64,000 nt of DNA from Paenibacillus_E allorhizoplanae (GCF_927798215.1 NZ_CAKMMW010000006.1:62001-126000); one strand, 5' to 3'; shown: positions 42,280 to 51,135, numbered from the stretch's first letter. A program made the numbers and translations. Notes: a model not told the origin generated them from the sequence alone.

Positions 42280-43185
42280 ATGCAGAAGTTAATAGCCGAC
42301 TTAAAGGCATCAAATATTGGCGAGATAAGAACGAATGAACGACTAGCTCCATACACCACTTGGAAAATCGGCGGTCCGGCTGATTGCTTGATTATTCCGC
42401 ACTCTAAAGAGCAGGTAGCTGCATCCATCAAGTTTCTTCATGAGCGTGGAGTACCTTGGACTGTAATTGGTAGGGGCTCCAACTTGCTTGTGGGAGACAA
42501 AGGGATTCGAGGCGTCGTGATTAAGCTGGGCCAGGCGCTTGAAACCCTTCGTTTTGAAGGCGCGATGGTTTATGCAGGAGGTTCCTATTCGTTCATTAAA
42601 TTGTCCGTACTCGCAGCCAGAGAAGGTTTGACCGGACTGGAGTTTGCTTCAGGAATCCCCGGTACTGTGGGAGGCGCCGTCTACATGAATGCAGGGGCTC
42701 ACGGGTCCGATGTGTCACGCATACTCAAGCAGGCTGAAGTCATCCTGGATACAGGGGAATTGGTCGTCATGCAGGCAGAAGATTTACAATATGCTTATCG
42801 ACATTCTATTTTGCACACATTGCCTGGCATTGTAACAGAGGCTGTCTTTGAATTACAGGTTGGAGACCGCAATGAAATCGCAGGGGCTATGGCCGCTTAC
42901 CGAGATCGGCGACTGCGTACCCAACCTTTGCAATTAGCTTGCGCAGGAAGTGTATTCCGCAACCCCGAAGGGGGCTTCGCAGCGAAGCTCATCGAAGAAG
43001 CAGGCCTGAAAGGCAAACGTGTCGGTGGAGCAGAGATCTCTATGCTTCACGCCAATTTCATTGTTAACACAGGAGAAGCTACAGCCGAGGACGTTCTTAC
43101 CCTTATCAACGAAGTACAGCAGATCGTAGAGCAATCGTACGGTATTAAGCTAGTACCTGAGGTTTTGGTAATGGGTGAGAGGTAA
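42280..43185 (+). CDS. murB: UDP-N-acetylenolpyruvoylglucosamine reductase MurB
   Basis: MurB reduces UDP-GlcNAc-enolpyruvate to UDP-MurNAc with NADPH and FAD. The 301-residue protein has the FAD motif TTWKIGGPADCLI near residue 26, GRGSNLLVGDKGIRG near residue 64, SGIPGTVGGAVYMNAGAHG near residue 123, and AGSVFRNPEGGFA near residue 224. ATG 42280 follows AAGGAGG by seven bases; a longer frame from 42157 would run into a hairpin-bearing leader. It is followed by murA, which supplies its substrate. Confidence 0.95.
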   Translation: MQKLIADLKASNIGEIRTNERLAPYTTWKIGGPADCLIIPHSKEQVAASIKFLHERGVPWTVIGRGSNLLVGDKGIRGVVIKLGQALETLRFEGAMVYAGGSYSFIKLSVLAAREGLTGLEFASGIPGTVGGAVYMNAGAHGSDVSRILKQAEVILDTGELVVMQAEDLQYAYRHSILHTLPGIVTEAVFELQVGDRNEIAGAMAAYRDRRLRTQPLQLACAGSVFRNPEGGFAAKLIEEAGLKGKRVGGAEISMLHANFIVNTGEATAEDVLTLINEVQQIVEQSYGIKLVPEVLVMGER

Positions 43186-43200
43186 ATCGGAGGTGGAATT

Positions 43201-44469
43201 TTGGAGAAGCTCGTTATCGAAGGTGGAAGACCCCTTACGGGAGCCATCCAGATACACGGCGCTAAAAACGCCGCATTACCCATATTAGCTGCATGCTTAC
43301 TTGCAAGTGGTACGCATACTTTACAGAATGTTCCTAATCTGCTCGATATCGACACCATGCTTCATATTCTTCGTTCACTTGGTTGTCGAGCCGAGCAGCA
43401 AGGAGATACAGTAACCATTACAACATCCACAGTTCATTCCTCCCACATCCCCGAAGAATTGATGGGTCAGATGCGTTCTTCCATCTTTCTCATGGGTCCG
43501 CTACTCGCTAGATTCGGCAGTGTCACCGTATATCAACCTGGTGGCTGTGCGATCGGTGAACGTAAAATTGATTTGCACCTCAAAGGTTTGCAGGCTCTTG
43601 GAGCCGAGATTGAAGAATTTTCCAATAAAATTGTCTGTACGGCCGAAACATTACAAGGTAATGAGATCTTCTTGGACTTTCCAAGCGTCGGGGCGACCGA
43701 GAATATCATGATGGCCGCTGTGAGAGCGGAAGGTACGACAACGATTTATAATGCTGCAAGAGAGCCAGAGATACAGGATTTGCAAAATTTCTTGAATGCG
43801 ATGGGCGCAGATATTATTGGAGCAGGAACGGATACAATCACGATTCGTGGCGTTACTACGTTGTCACCTTGCACATATCGGATTATTCCAGATCGTATTG
43901 TTGCAGGTACCTTTCTAGTTGCTGCAGCGGCTACTAGAGGTAATATTACTTTGGAAAGAGTAAACCCTGCTCATTTAACCTCGGTTATCCATGTGCTTAA
44001 GCGTGCAGGTGTTCAAATCATCGCAGACGGTGATATAATACATGTAAGCTGCAAGGCAAGACCCAAAGCAGTTGAACGTATCGTGACGTCGCCTCATCCT
44101 TCTTTCCCAACGGATTTACAATCTCAAGTCATGGTACTTTTATCTCTAGCAGATGGACTAAGTGTGATGAAAGAAACGATATTTGAAGGTAGATTTAAGC
44201 ACGTGGATGAATTGTCTCGGATGGGGGCAGATATTCGCGTAGATATGAGTTCAGCCTTTATCCGTGGTGTGCCAAGGTTGTATGGAGCCACTGTTGAAGC
44301 AACTGATTTGCGGGCTGGTGCTGCTCTTGTAATCGCCGGTCTAGCTGCGCATGGCACAACGATCGTTGAGCAAATTCATCACATCGATAGAGGTTATGAT
44401 AGGATCGAACATATGCTAGTCAGACTTGGGGCTTCTGTGCGTCGACAAGCTCCGGTTCCCAGTGAGTAA
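43201..44469 (+). CDS. murA: UDP-GlcNAc enolpyruvyltransferase MurA
   Basis: MurA performs the first committed step of peptidoglycan synthesis. The 422-residue protein starts with RPLTGAIQIHGAKNAALPIL, the conserved lysine-asparagine pair, and has the catalytic and fosfomycin-binding cysteine in PGGCAIGERKIDLH near residue 118. DRIVAGTFLVAA and the C-terminal repeat are present. The start is TTG 43201 after GGAGGTGG. In B. subtilis murA genes lie elsewhere, so its placement between murB and divIB is a layout of this lineage. Confidence 0.95.
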   Translation: MEKLVIEGGRPLTGAIQIHGAKNAALPILAACLLASGTHTLQNVPNLLDIDTMLHILRSLGCRAEQQGDTVTITTSTVHSSHIPEELMGQMRSSIFLMGPLLARFGSVTVYQPGGCAIGERKIDLHLKGLQALGAEIEEFSNKIVCTAETLQGNEIFLDFPSVGATENIMMAAVRAEGTTTIYNAAREPEIQDLQNFLNAMGADIIGAGTDTITIRGVTTLSPCTYRIIPDRIVAGTFLVAAAATRGNITLERVNPAHLTSVIHVLKRAGVQIIADGDIIHVSCKARPKAVERIVTSPHPSFPTDLQSQVMVLLSLADGLSVMKETIFEGRFKHVDELSRMGADIRVDMSSAFIRGVPRLYGATVEATDLRAGAALVIAGLAAHGTTIVEQIHHIDRGYDRIEHMLVRLGASVRRQAPVPSE

Positions 44470-44491
44470 TTGGCTTCTGTGGCTATCGCGT

Positions 44492-44517
44492 ATCCCTTCC
44501 TGCAAGCAGGAGGGGAT
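44492..44517 (+). terminator. Strong hairpin between murA and divIB, no T run
   Basis: ATCCCTTCCTGC pairs with GCAGGAGGGGAT over twelve base pairs (one G-T), leaving a tight loop. It is followed by TCACGAT, so it is not a standard terminator; RNA processing or pausing is possible. Confidence 0.5.
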
Positions 44518-44566
44518 TCACGATATTCACTTTCATTGTAATAAATATAATTAGGTGGTGCCCCTC

Positions 44567-45403
44567 TTGTCCGAAGATAACAAAGTACCAACGCTGCCTG
44601 TACCTAAGCCGCGTACACGTACGAATCGGAAGCTGCTCTCTTTTTTAATCATTTTTTTCCTAATTGTTCTAGTTATTTTGTTCTTCCAATCTTCACTAAG
44701 TCGAATCAGTCGGATTGATGTTGAGGGAAATGTGCTATTAGCCACGGATTCAATTGGACAAGCTAGTCAAGTTTCAGTAGGTGATCGTTTTTTTGCAGTG
44801 AGCTCTAAGACGATTGGACGGCGGATCTCGGAGATGCCAATGATCAAGAGTGCTGTCGTGAAGAAGATGTTCCCAGGAGTTATTCACATTCAAGTCGAAG
44901 AATTCCCTAAAGTAGCATTCCAAATTGATCCTAACGGTAAAAAGCAAGCTGTGCTCGCAGATGGCAACGTTATTGAACTACCAGTTGGTAGCGTTATCCC
45001 GCTCGACATGCCAATCTTAACGGGTTGGACCGATACCGATCCGAATAAAGCTGCGCTTTGTAAAATACTAGGGGAAATCCCACAGAGTGCTTTGTCAGAC
45101 GTGTCAGAGATTAAGCCGGATCCTTCGGAATCGTACCCTGACAAAATTAAGATTTATACACGCTCACAATTCGAAATCCATACAACCATTTCCTATCTGC
45201 CTGATAGAATAGATAACCTGCCTGGTTATATTGCCGGTTTAGCAGAGGATCACATTTCGAATGGCGTCATCACAATGCTCGAAGTCGAATATCACACACC
45301 ATTTGCAACAGGCGGGGATTCCAAGACAGATAACAAAACAGATTCCAAAACGGAACCTAAGACCACCCCGAAACCTACGTCGAAAACAACACCAAAGCCA
45401 TAA
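44567..45403 (+). CDS. divIB: Cell division protein DivIB/FtsQ
   Basis: DivIB stabilises the FtsL-DivIC complex in the divisome. The 278-residue protein has a basic cytoplasmic N-terminus, one membrane span (about 24-42), a POTRA domain beginning SRISRIDVEGNVLL near residue 46, the beta domain, and a low-complexity tail rich in Lys, Thr and Pro (about 245-278). TTG 44567 is preferred, eight bases after AGGTGG; GTG 44555 and 44558 overlap that site. A wide gap follows it before ftsA. Confidence 0.88.
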   Translation: MSEDNKVPTLPVPKPRTRTNRKLLSFLIIFFLIVLVILFFQSSLSRISRIDVEGNVLLATDSIGQASQVSVGDRFFAVSSKTIGRRISEMPMIKSAVVKKMFPGVIHIQVEEFPKVAFQIDPNGKKQAVLADGNVIELPVGSVIPLDMPILTGWTDTDPNKAALCKILGEIPQSALSDVSEIKPDPSESYPDKIKIYTRSQFEIHTTISYLPDRIDNLPGYIAGLAEDHISNGVITMLEVEYHTPFATGGDSKTDNKTDSKTEPKTTPKPTSKTTPKP

Positions 45404-45702
45404 CAACCGTCATAGTGCGGAGAAACTAACAAAAATTCGTAGCAGAGACTACTCAATCTCTGAAAAAAATGTTAAAATTAGTTTTATGGTTAAATAGGCT
45501 CTATCTGCATACTCTATTTTTTCTTGTATTTACTAGACGAAATTGTTTGCATTTTACAACATTGAAAAGAGAAGTTGAAGTTGGTCTTCAAATGCAAAAA
45601 AAATGTAGAAAAAAGAGGGAATATGGCGGTTGTGTGGAATACGTATAAAAGTATTTGTGAAGATTTTGCAATTTTACCTAAGTTACAGGAGGTGCCAGGG
45701 GC
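45404..45702. promoter_or_regulatory. Regulatory region upstream of ftsA
   Basis: This 299-base gap has no gene. It holds a hairpin CAGAGA / TCTCTG (45443-45462), an inverted repeat TTTGCATTT (45546-45554) with AAATGCAAA (45590-45598), an inner TTGAAG / CTTCAA dyad (45575-45580, 45586-45591), and a candidate sigma-H promoter with GAGGGAATA (45615-45623) and GTGGAATAC (45634-45642), spaced by 10 bases. In B. subtilis ftsA has a sigma-H promoter for sporulation. Confidence 0.45.
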
Positions 45703-46947
45703 TTGAGCAACAATGATATCATTGTTAGTTTAGACATCGGTACATCCAAAGTTCGAGCTATTATTGGGGAAGTTGTTAACGGAACCATTAATATAATAGG
45801 AGTGGGATCTGCCGAGTCAGAGGGTATTCGTAAAGGCGCAATCGTTGACATTGATCAAACTGTGCATTCAATTCGAAGTGCCATTGATCATGCTGAACGA
45901 ATGGTCGGTATACAAATTTCCGAGGTTTACGTTGGAATTTCAGGAAATCATATTTCTCTTCAATCAAGTCACGGCGTAGTTGCTGTTTCAAATGAGGACC
46001 GAGAAATCGGAGAAGAAGATATTGATCGCGTCATTCAAGCGGCAAGGGTCATCGCATTACCTCCCGAACGTGAAATAGTTGGAGTTGTACCTAAGCAATA
46101 TTTGGTTGATGGGCAAGAAGGTATTAATGATCCACGCGGTATGATCGGTGTTCGTTTGGAAGTAGAAGCGACGATTATTACTGGAGCGAAAACGGGCATA
46201 CATAATTTAATGCGTGTTGTGGAAAAATCCGAATTGAAGGTTGCAGGACTTATTTTAATGTCGCTCGCATCCGGTAATTTGGCACTTTCCAAAGATGAGA
46301 AGGCTGTAGGGACCGTATTAGTTGATATCGGAGCTGGCGCAACGACTATTGCTGTCTTCGACGAAGGTAATTTAGTTGCAACGTCAACGATTCAGATTGG
46401 CGGAGAATTTATCAGCAATGATATTTCTATTGGCTTACATACGCAGCTGGAAATTGCTGAGAAGATCAAATTGAAATATGGCTGTGCATCCGTAGAAGAT
46501 TCCGCGCCTGATCAAGTGTTTAAAGTGACGAGAATGGGCAGCAATGTTGAAAAAGAGTTCTCTCAGGTTGATCTTGCAAATATCATTGAGCCTCGTGTCG
46601 AAGAGATTTTTCAATTAATTCGTGCCGAAGTTCATCGTTTGGGATTTGGAAATCTTGCAGGTGGTTATGTACTAACTGGTGGAACAGTTTGTATCCCAGG
46701 TATTCTGGCGATTGCACAATCTGAACTGGCTACATCTGTACGTATTGCAGTGCCTGATTTCATTGGGGTACGTGATCCTTCCTACACAAGTGGTGTTGGT
46801 ATTATTCAATTCGTCTCCAAATACATGAAGAATCGTAATTCAGGCATCACCAAAAAACTGGCTGTTAAGACTACCAAAAAATCCTCCGATAGTCAAAAGC
46901 CAGGATGGGTTGATCGAGTTAAAAATTTCTTCAGTGAATTTATTTAG
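45703..46947 (+). CDS. ftsA: Cell division protein FtsA
   Basis: FtsA is an actin-like ATPase that tethers FtsZ to the membrane. The 414-residue protein has the phosphate-binding start IVSLDIGTSKVRAIIGE, the 1C domain, ATP motifs VGTVLVDIGAGATTIAVF near residue 205 and AGGYVLTGGTVCIPG near residue 320, and a C-terminal amphipathic helix (GWVDRVKNFFSEFI) as membrane anchor. The start is TTG 45703, eight bases after AGGAGGTG. ftsZ follows at once. Confidence 0.96.
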   Translation: MSNNDIIVSLDIGTSKVRAIIGEVVNGTINIIGVGSAESEGIRKGAIVDIDQTVHSIRSAIDHAERMVGIQISEVYVGISGNHISLQSSHGVVAVSNEDREIGEEDIDRVIQAARVIALPPEREIVGVVPKQYLVDGQEGINDPRGMIGVRLEVEATIITGAKTGIHNLMRVVEKSELKVAGLILMSLASGNLALSKDEKAVGTVLVDIGAGATTIAVFDEGNLVATSTIQIGGEFISNDISIGLHTQLEIAEKIKLKYGCASVEDSAPDQVFKVTRMGSNVEKEFSQVDLANIIEPRVEEIFQLIRAEVHRLGFGNLAGGYVLTGGTVCIPGILAIAQSELATSVRIAVPDFIGVRDPSYTSGVGIIQFVSKYMKNRNSGITKKLAVKTTKKSSDSQKPGWVDRVKNFFSEFI

Positions 46948-46977
46948 TGAACGTTAAGTTAGGGGGATATGGCTCAT

Positions 46978-48102
46978 ATGTTTGAATTTGATATGGATTT
47001 AGACCAATTGGCTCAAATTAAAGTCATTGGTGTTGGTGGCGGCGGTAGCAATGCAGTTAATCGCATGATTGAAAACGGTGTTAAAGGTGTAGAATTTATT
47101 ACCGTAAATACGGATGCACAGGCGCTTCATTTGGCCAAGTCCGTTCATAAATTGCAAATTGGCGATAAATTGACCCGCGGTCTTGGTGCAGGTGCAAATC
47201 CTGAAGTCGGGAAGAAAGCAGCAGAAGAGTCAAGGGAGACGATTCTGAATACGCTTCGCGGCGCAGATATGGTGTTCGTAACGGCAGGTATGGGCGGCGG
47301 TACAGGTACAGGAGCTGCTCCAGTCATTGCGGAAATCGCAAAAGAAGTTGGTGCACTTACGGTTGGTGTAGTGACGCGACCGTTTACTTTCGAGGGACGT
47401 AAGCGTTCCTTACAAGCAGAGCAAGGGATTGCTGCTCTGAAGGAGAAAGTAGATACGCTTATTATTATCCCGAACGATCGTCTACTTGAGATTGTTGACA
47501 AGAAGACTCCGATGCTTGAAGCATTCCGCGAAGCGGATAATGTTCTTCGCCAAGGTGTTCAAGGGATCTCTGATTTGATCGCAGTACCTGGACTTATCAA
47601 TTTGGACTTTGCAGATGTCAAAACGATTATGACTGAACGCGGTTCCGCCCTTATGGGGATCGGAGTAGCTACCGGTGAGAATCGTGCGGCAGAAGCGGCG
47701 AAAAAAGCGATCTCTAGTCCTTTGTTGGAAACATCCATCGAAGGCGCACGTGGTGTTTTGATGAATATCACTGGCGGTATGAACCTTAGCTTGTACGAAG
47801 TAAATGAAGCTGCTGATATCGTGGCATCTGCTTCTGACATTGAGGTAAATATGATTTTCGGTGCTGTTATCGATGAGAAGTTAAAAGATGAGATCTTAGT
47901 TACGGTTATTGCAACTGGTTTCGAGCATAAAGCGGCTCCGATTCATCAGTCTATCAAACGTCCGGTTTCACCAGGACAACCAGAGACGGCTGCACCTGAC
48001 AACCGCTTAAATAATCTTAAACCATTTGGCGCACAGCCTTCTAATGATCAATTAGATATTCCGACTTTCTTACGAAATCGCGGACGCAATACTGACAAAT
48101 AA
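46978..48102 (+). CDS. ftsZ: Cell division GTPase FtsZ
   Basis: FtsZ is the tubulin-like GTPase that forms the division ring. The 374-residue protein has IGVGGGGSNAVNRMI near residue 15, the GTP-binding signature GMGGGTGTGAAP near residue 103, the T7 loop NLDFADVKTIM near residue 206, and the conserved C-terminal peptide DIPTFLRNR that binds FtsA and SepF. ATG 46978 (MFEF) is chosen: AGGGGGA lies ten bases upstream and the start then matches the family; ATG 46969 is only one base from that site. Confidence 0.97.
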   Translation: MFEFDMDLDQLAQIKVIGVGGGGSNAVNRMIENGVKGVEFITVNTDAQALHLAKSVHKLQIGDKLTRGLGAGANPEVGKKAAEESRETILNTLRGADMVFVTAGMGGGTGTGAAPVIAEIAKEVGALTVGVVTRPFTFEGRKRSLQAEQGIAALKEKVDTLIIIPNDRLLEIVDKKTPMLEAFREADNVLRQGVQGISDLIAVPGLINLDFADVKTIMTERGSALMGIGVATGENRAAEAAKKAISSPLLETSIEGARGVLMNITGGMNLSLYEVNEAADIVASASDIEVNMIFGAVIDEKLKDEILVTVIATGFEHKAAPIHQSIKRPVSPGQPETAAPDNRLNNLKPFGAQPSNDQLDIPTFLRNRGRNTDK

Positions 48103-48123
48103 TTACATAATAATTGTCTAGAG

Positions 48124-48160
48124 ACCGAAGCCCTACTTGATGTAGAAGCTTCGGTTTTTT
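48124..48160 (+). terminator. Intrinsic terminator after ftsZ
   Basis: ACCGAAGC pairs with GCTTCGGT around an inner CTAC / GTAG hairpin, followed by six T residues. It separates the vegetative dcw genes from spoIIGA. Confidence 0.85.
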
Positions 48161-48235
48161 GTTGTTCTGTAAGCTTTTCTCCTGTGGACGAGACCGCGCT
48201 AACTGACAAAAAAAGTAGCTTCCTACTAGCATGTT

Positions 48236-48268
48236 TAGACAGACTTTGAACTTGGAATCCAATATACT
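48236..48268 (+). promoter_or_regulatory. Candidate spoIIG promoter with long spacer
   Basis: TAGACA (48236-48241) and TATACT (48263-48268) are separated by 21 bases. The box TTAGACA differs from the Spo0A box TTCGACA by one base and overlaps the -35, as in the Spo0A-activated spoIIG promoter of B. subtilis, which has a long spacer. Confidence 0.45.
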
Positions 48269-48335
48269 GATTTAGAACCTTAAAGTTTCGTCACGAAATT
48301 GCTAGATAGTGCCCTTCTTGGAGGTGAGGCATGGC

Positions 48336-49262
48336 ATGGTCGTCTATGCGGATCTCATTTTCCTGTTGAACTTTCTGGTGGATGCAGCCTTACTATTAGT
48401 CACTGCAAAAACGCGGAAAATAGCGTTCAAATGGTGGAGAATTGCACTTTCTGCAGCATTAGGGGCATCGTATGTCGTTATGATGTTTTTACCAGTTCCA
48501 ACCTTGCTTTTTACATTTTCTGTGAAATGTATGTTTTGTACAGGTATGATTATGACCGCTTTTGGTTACGGTTCCTTACAAAATTTATTACGGAATATGG
48601 GAACTTTTTTACTCATCAATTTTGCTGTTGCTGGTGGGATGTTCGGCATCCATTATGTGCTTGCCTCTTCCTCGGATGTTATGAAGGGTATCGTATTTAC
48701 GCAATCTGGTGTCGCAGTATTCCAATTTCAAATCGGCAGTATCTTGTTTGTGGTCCTATTGCTGCTTCCACTTCTCTGGTGGTTTAGAACCGTGTTTCAA
48801 AGTAGTAAGCAGCGTGAGGTTATGACGACCTATTTGGCAGAGGTCACGATTCACGTTGGGGATTTTAGTGCTACCTGCAAAGGTTTGATCGATACGGGTA
48901 ACCAACTATATGATCCATTGACCCGAACCCCAGTTATGGTAATGGAAGTATCGGAATGGGGAGATGTTCTACCCGAGCTATGGCTGCAAAGGATACGCTC
49001 ATCCGATGTGGATCAAATCATCAGCGGCTTAGGGGTAGAGGAAGAGTTTATTTGGCAGGACCGTTTGCGACTCGTACCTTACCGTGGGGTCAACCGGAAT
49101 ACGCAATTCATGCTAGCGATTAAACCCGATAAGGTGGTGATTATTCATAATGAATCGCAATTGGAGGCAACGAAGGTGCTTATAGGGCTCGACGGAGGAA
49201 AGCTGTGCAGCGATGGTTCCTACCAAGCCATTATCCATCCTGCATTGATTCAGGCTGGTTAA
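48336..49262 (+). CDS. spoIIGA: Sigma-E processing peptidase SpoIIGA
   Basis: SpoIIGA is a membrane aspartic protease that removes the pro-sequence of sigma-E in the mother cell when signalled by SpoIIR. The 308-residue protein has five N-terminal membrane spans (to about residue 155) and a cytoplasmic protease domain with the catalytic motif LIDTGNQLYDPLTRTPV near residue 186. ATG 48336 follows GGAGGTGAGG by six bases. sigE, its substrate, follows 148 bases later. Confidence 0.94.
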   Translation: MVVYADLIFLLNFLVDAALLLVTAKTRKIAFKWWRIALSAALGASYVVMMFLPVPTLLFTFSVKCMFCTGMIMTAFGYGSLQNLLRNMGTFLLINFAVAGGMFGIHYVLASSSDVMKGIVFTQSGVAVFQFQIGSILFVVLLLLPLLWWFRTVFQSSKQREVMTTYLAEVTIHVGDFSATCKGLIDTGNQLYDPLTRTPVMVMEVSEWGDVLPELWLQRIRSSDVDQIISGLGVEEEFIWQDRLRLVPYRGVNRNTQFMLAIKPDKVVIIHNESQLEATKVLIGLDGGKLCSDGSYQAIIHPALIQAG

Positions 49263-49324
49263 TGATTCGAGAAGAGTGGCTAGTCCAGTTTCATGAGAGG
49301 TTTAACGGCAGTTCACAGTTCATT

Positions 49325-49402
49325 CTTACAAAGTCAGTTTTCCATTGGAAAACGCAGCTTAGCTTACGATGAAAGTTTTGCTATGGCAAAACTCTTAGGA
49401 GG
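49325..49402 (+). repeat. Hairpin-RBS repeat, copy B (tandem), before sigE
   Basis: The first unit has GTTTTCC / GGAAAAC (49337-49343, 49347-49353) after CTTACAAAGTCA. The second has AGTTTTGC / GCAAAACT (49374-49381, 49386-49393), and AGGAGG starts at 49397, four bases past GCAAAAC. The G-to-C change in the first stem is matched in both arms, so pairing is kept. Confidence 0.82.
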
Positions 49403-49410
49403 AAACTAAC

Positions 49411-50133
49411 ATGTTCTTGAAGTGGAAACTGCTTGTTCAACTAACGTATTATCGTATTTTGATGCTGCTAGGACTTAAAGGTGAGGAAATCTATTACATA
49501 GGTGGTAGTGAAGCATTGCCACCACCGCTAACTCGTGAAGAAGAAGAATACTTATTGGAAAAATTACCATCCGGGGATGCAGCTATTCGAGCTATGTTGA
49601 TTGAACGCAACCTGAGATTGGTTGTCTATATAGCGAGAAAATTTGAAAACACGGGCATTAACATTGAGGATTTAGTTTCGATTGGAGCGATTGGTCTTAT
49701 CAAAGCCGTAAATACATTCGACCCCGAGAAGAAAATTAAACTGGCAACCTACGCATCACGCTGTATCGAGAATGAAATTCTGATGTATTTGCGCAGAAAT
49801 AGTAAAATTCGAACAGAAGTATCGTTCGATGAACCGTTGAATATTGATTGGGATGGTAATGAGCTTCTATTGTCCGATGTACTAGGCACAGAGAATGATA
49901 CCATTTACCGCAATATCGAAGAACAAGTTGATCGGAAGCTTTTGCATAAGGCGCTTGATAAGCTTAGTGAACGTGAGCGTATTATCATGGAGCTGCGGTT
50001 CGGGTTACAGGATGGGGAAGAAAAGACACAGAAAGACGTTGCAGATCTGTTAGGCATTTCGCAATCATATATCTCCAGATTGGAAAAACGGATTATTAAG
50101 CGGCTTCGCAAAGAGTTTAACAAGATGGTCTGA
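49411..50133 (+). CDS. sigE: RNA polymerase sigma-E factor (pro-form)
   Basis: Sigma-E directs early mother-cell transcription. The 240-residue pro-protein starts with a hydrophobic, membrane-binding pro-sequence of about 27 residues, followed by the processing region GEEIYYIGGSEALPPPL. Region 2 with RNLRLVVYIARKFENTG and YASRCIENEILM, and region 4 with the helix-turn-helix ADLLGISQSYISRLEKR, are intact. ATG 49411 follows AGGAGG by eight bases. Its expression may also be tuned by the hairpin element at its ribosome binding site. Confidence 0.96.
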   Translation: MFLKWKLLVQLTYYRILMLLGLKGEEIYYIGGSEALPPPLTREEEEYLLEKLPSGDAAIRAMLIERNLRLVVYIARKFENTGINIEDLVSIGAIGLIKAVNTFDPEKKIKLATYASRCIENEILMYLRRNSKIRTEVSFDEPLNIDWDGNELLLSDVLGTENDTIYRNIEEQVDRKLLHKALDKLSERERIIMELRFGLQDGEEKTQKDVADLLGISQSYISRLEKRIIKRLRKEFNKMV

Positions 50134-50293
50134 AATTTTTTTTTGGCAGTAAATGTCGAAATTGTTCAGGTGTCACGGGAGGGAGCGAGTCAGTACCCTT
50201 TTGTCAAGTCGCTGAGCAAGGGATATGGCAGGAATAAATCGACCGCTCACGGGGATAATTAACAGTAATGTTTCTCCTTGGGAGGTAATCACG

Positions 50294-51076
50294 GTGACCC
50301 GAAATAAAGTTGAGATATGTGGAGTTGACACCGCTAAACTGCCTGTGCTAACCAATGCAGAGATGCGTGAGTTGTTCACTGACCTGCAAACAAAACAAGA
50401 ACGAACTGCAAGAGAGAAATTGGTCAATGGCAATTTAAGGTTGGTACTGAGTGTGATTCAACGGTTCAACAATCGTGGAGAGTATGTGGACGATCTCTTC
50501 CAAGTTGGCTGTATTGGTTTGATGAAAGCCATTGATAACTTTGATTTAAGTCAAAATGTCAAATTCTCGACCTATGCTGTACCGATGATTATAGGTGAGA
50601 TACGCCGCTACTTACGAGATAATAACCCGATTCGCGTTTCTCGTTCCTTGAGAGATATTGCTTACAAAGCATTGCAAGTTAGAGACAGTCTAACGAATCA
50701 AAACTCACGCGAGCCATCTATTTATGAAATTTCTGAAGCCTTGAATGTACCCAAAGAAGATGTCGTGTTCGCGCTTGATGCTATTCAAGATCCAGTATCC
50801 TTATTTGAGCCCATTTATCATGATGGAGGCGATCCGATCTATGTGATGGATCAAATAAGCGATGAGCGCAATAAAGACATGTCATGGATCGAGGGTATCG
50901 CATTGCGCGAAGCGATGCATAAGTTGAATGCTAGAGAGAAGATGATCCTATCTATGCGCTTCTTTGAAGGGAAGACCCAGATGGAAGTGGCAGATGAGAT
51001 TGGCATATCTCAAGCACAAGTTTCAAGGTTAGAGAAATCGGCTATTTGTCAGATGCAGAAACATGTAAAATCCTAA
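50294..51076 (+). CDS. sigG: RNA polymerase sigma-G factor
   Basis: Sigma-G directs late forespore transcription. The 260-residue protein starts TRNKVEICGVDTAKLPVL and has the typical region 2 (NLRLVLSVIQRFNNRGEY, FSTYAVPMIIGEIRRYLRD) and region 4 helix-turn-helix (ADEIGISQAQVSRLEKSA). Length and sequence match B. subtilis SigG closely. GTG 50294 is chosen over ATG 50225: GGGAGG lies seven to eight bases upstream and the family start matches. The 160-base gap after sigE could hold a forespore promoter that I did not identify. Confidence 0.96.
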   Translation: MTRNKVEICGVDTAKLPVLTNAEMRELFTDLQTKQERTAREKLVNGNLRLVLSVIQRFNNRGEYVDDLFQVGCIGLMKAIDNFDLSQNVKFSTYAVPMIIGEIRRYLRDNNPIRVSRSLRDIAYKALQVRDSLTNQNSREPSIYEISEALNVPKEDVVFALDAIQDPVSLFEPIYHDGGDPIYVMDQISDERNKDMSWIEGIALREAMHKLNAREKMILSMRFFEGKTQMEVADEIGISQAQVSRLEKSAICQMQKHVKS

Positions 51077-51087
51077 GTGCAATTAAC

Positions 51088-51133
51088 AAAGACTGGAACG
51101 GCCTTGGTAGACAAGCCGTGAAGGTCTTTTTTT
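51088..51133 (+). terminator. Intrinsic terminator after sigG
   Basis: AAAGAC and CGG arms pair with CCG and GGTCTTT around a CTTG / CAAG inner stem, followed by a long T run. It ends the spoIIGA-sigE-sigG block. Confidence 0.78.
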
Positions 51134-51135
51134 GT

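Noticed and set aside
48299..48787. A 162-codon plus-strand frame at the start of spoIIGA
   Set aside because: It is out of frame with spoIIGA, with a Cys- and Phe-rich unlikely composition and no ribosome binding site.
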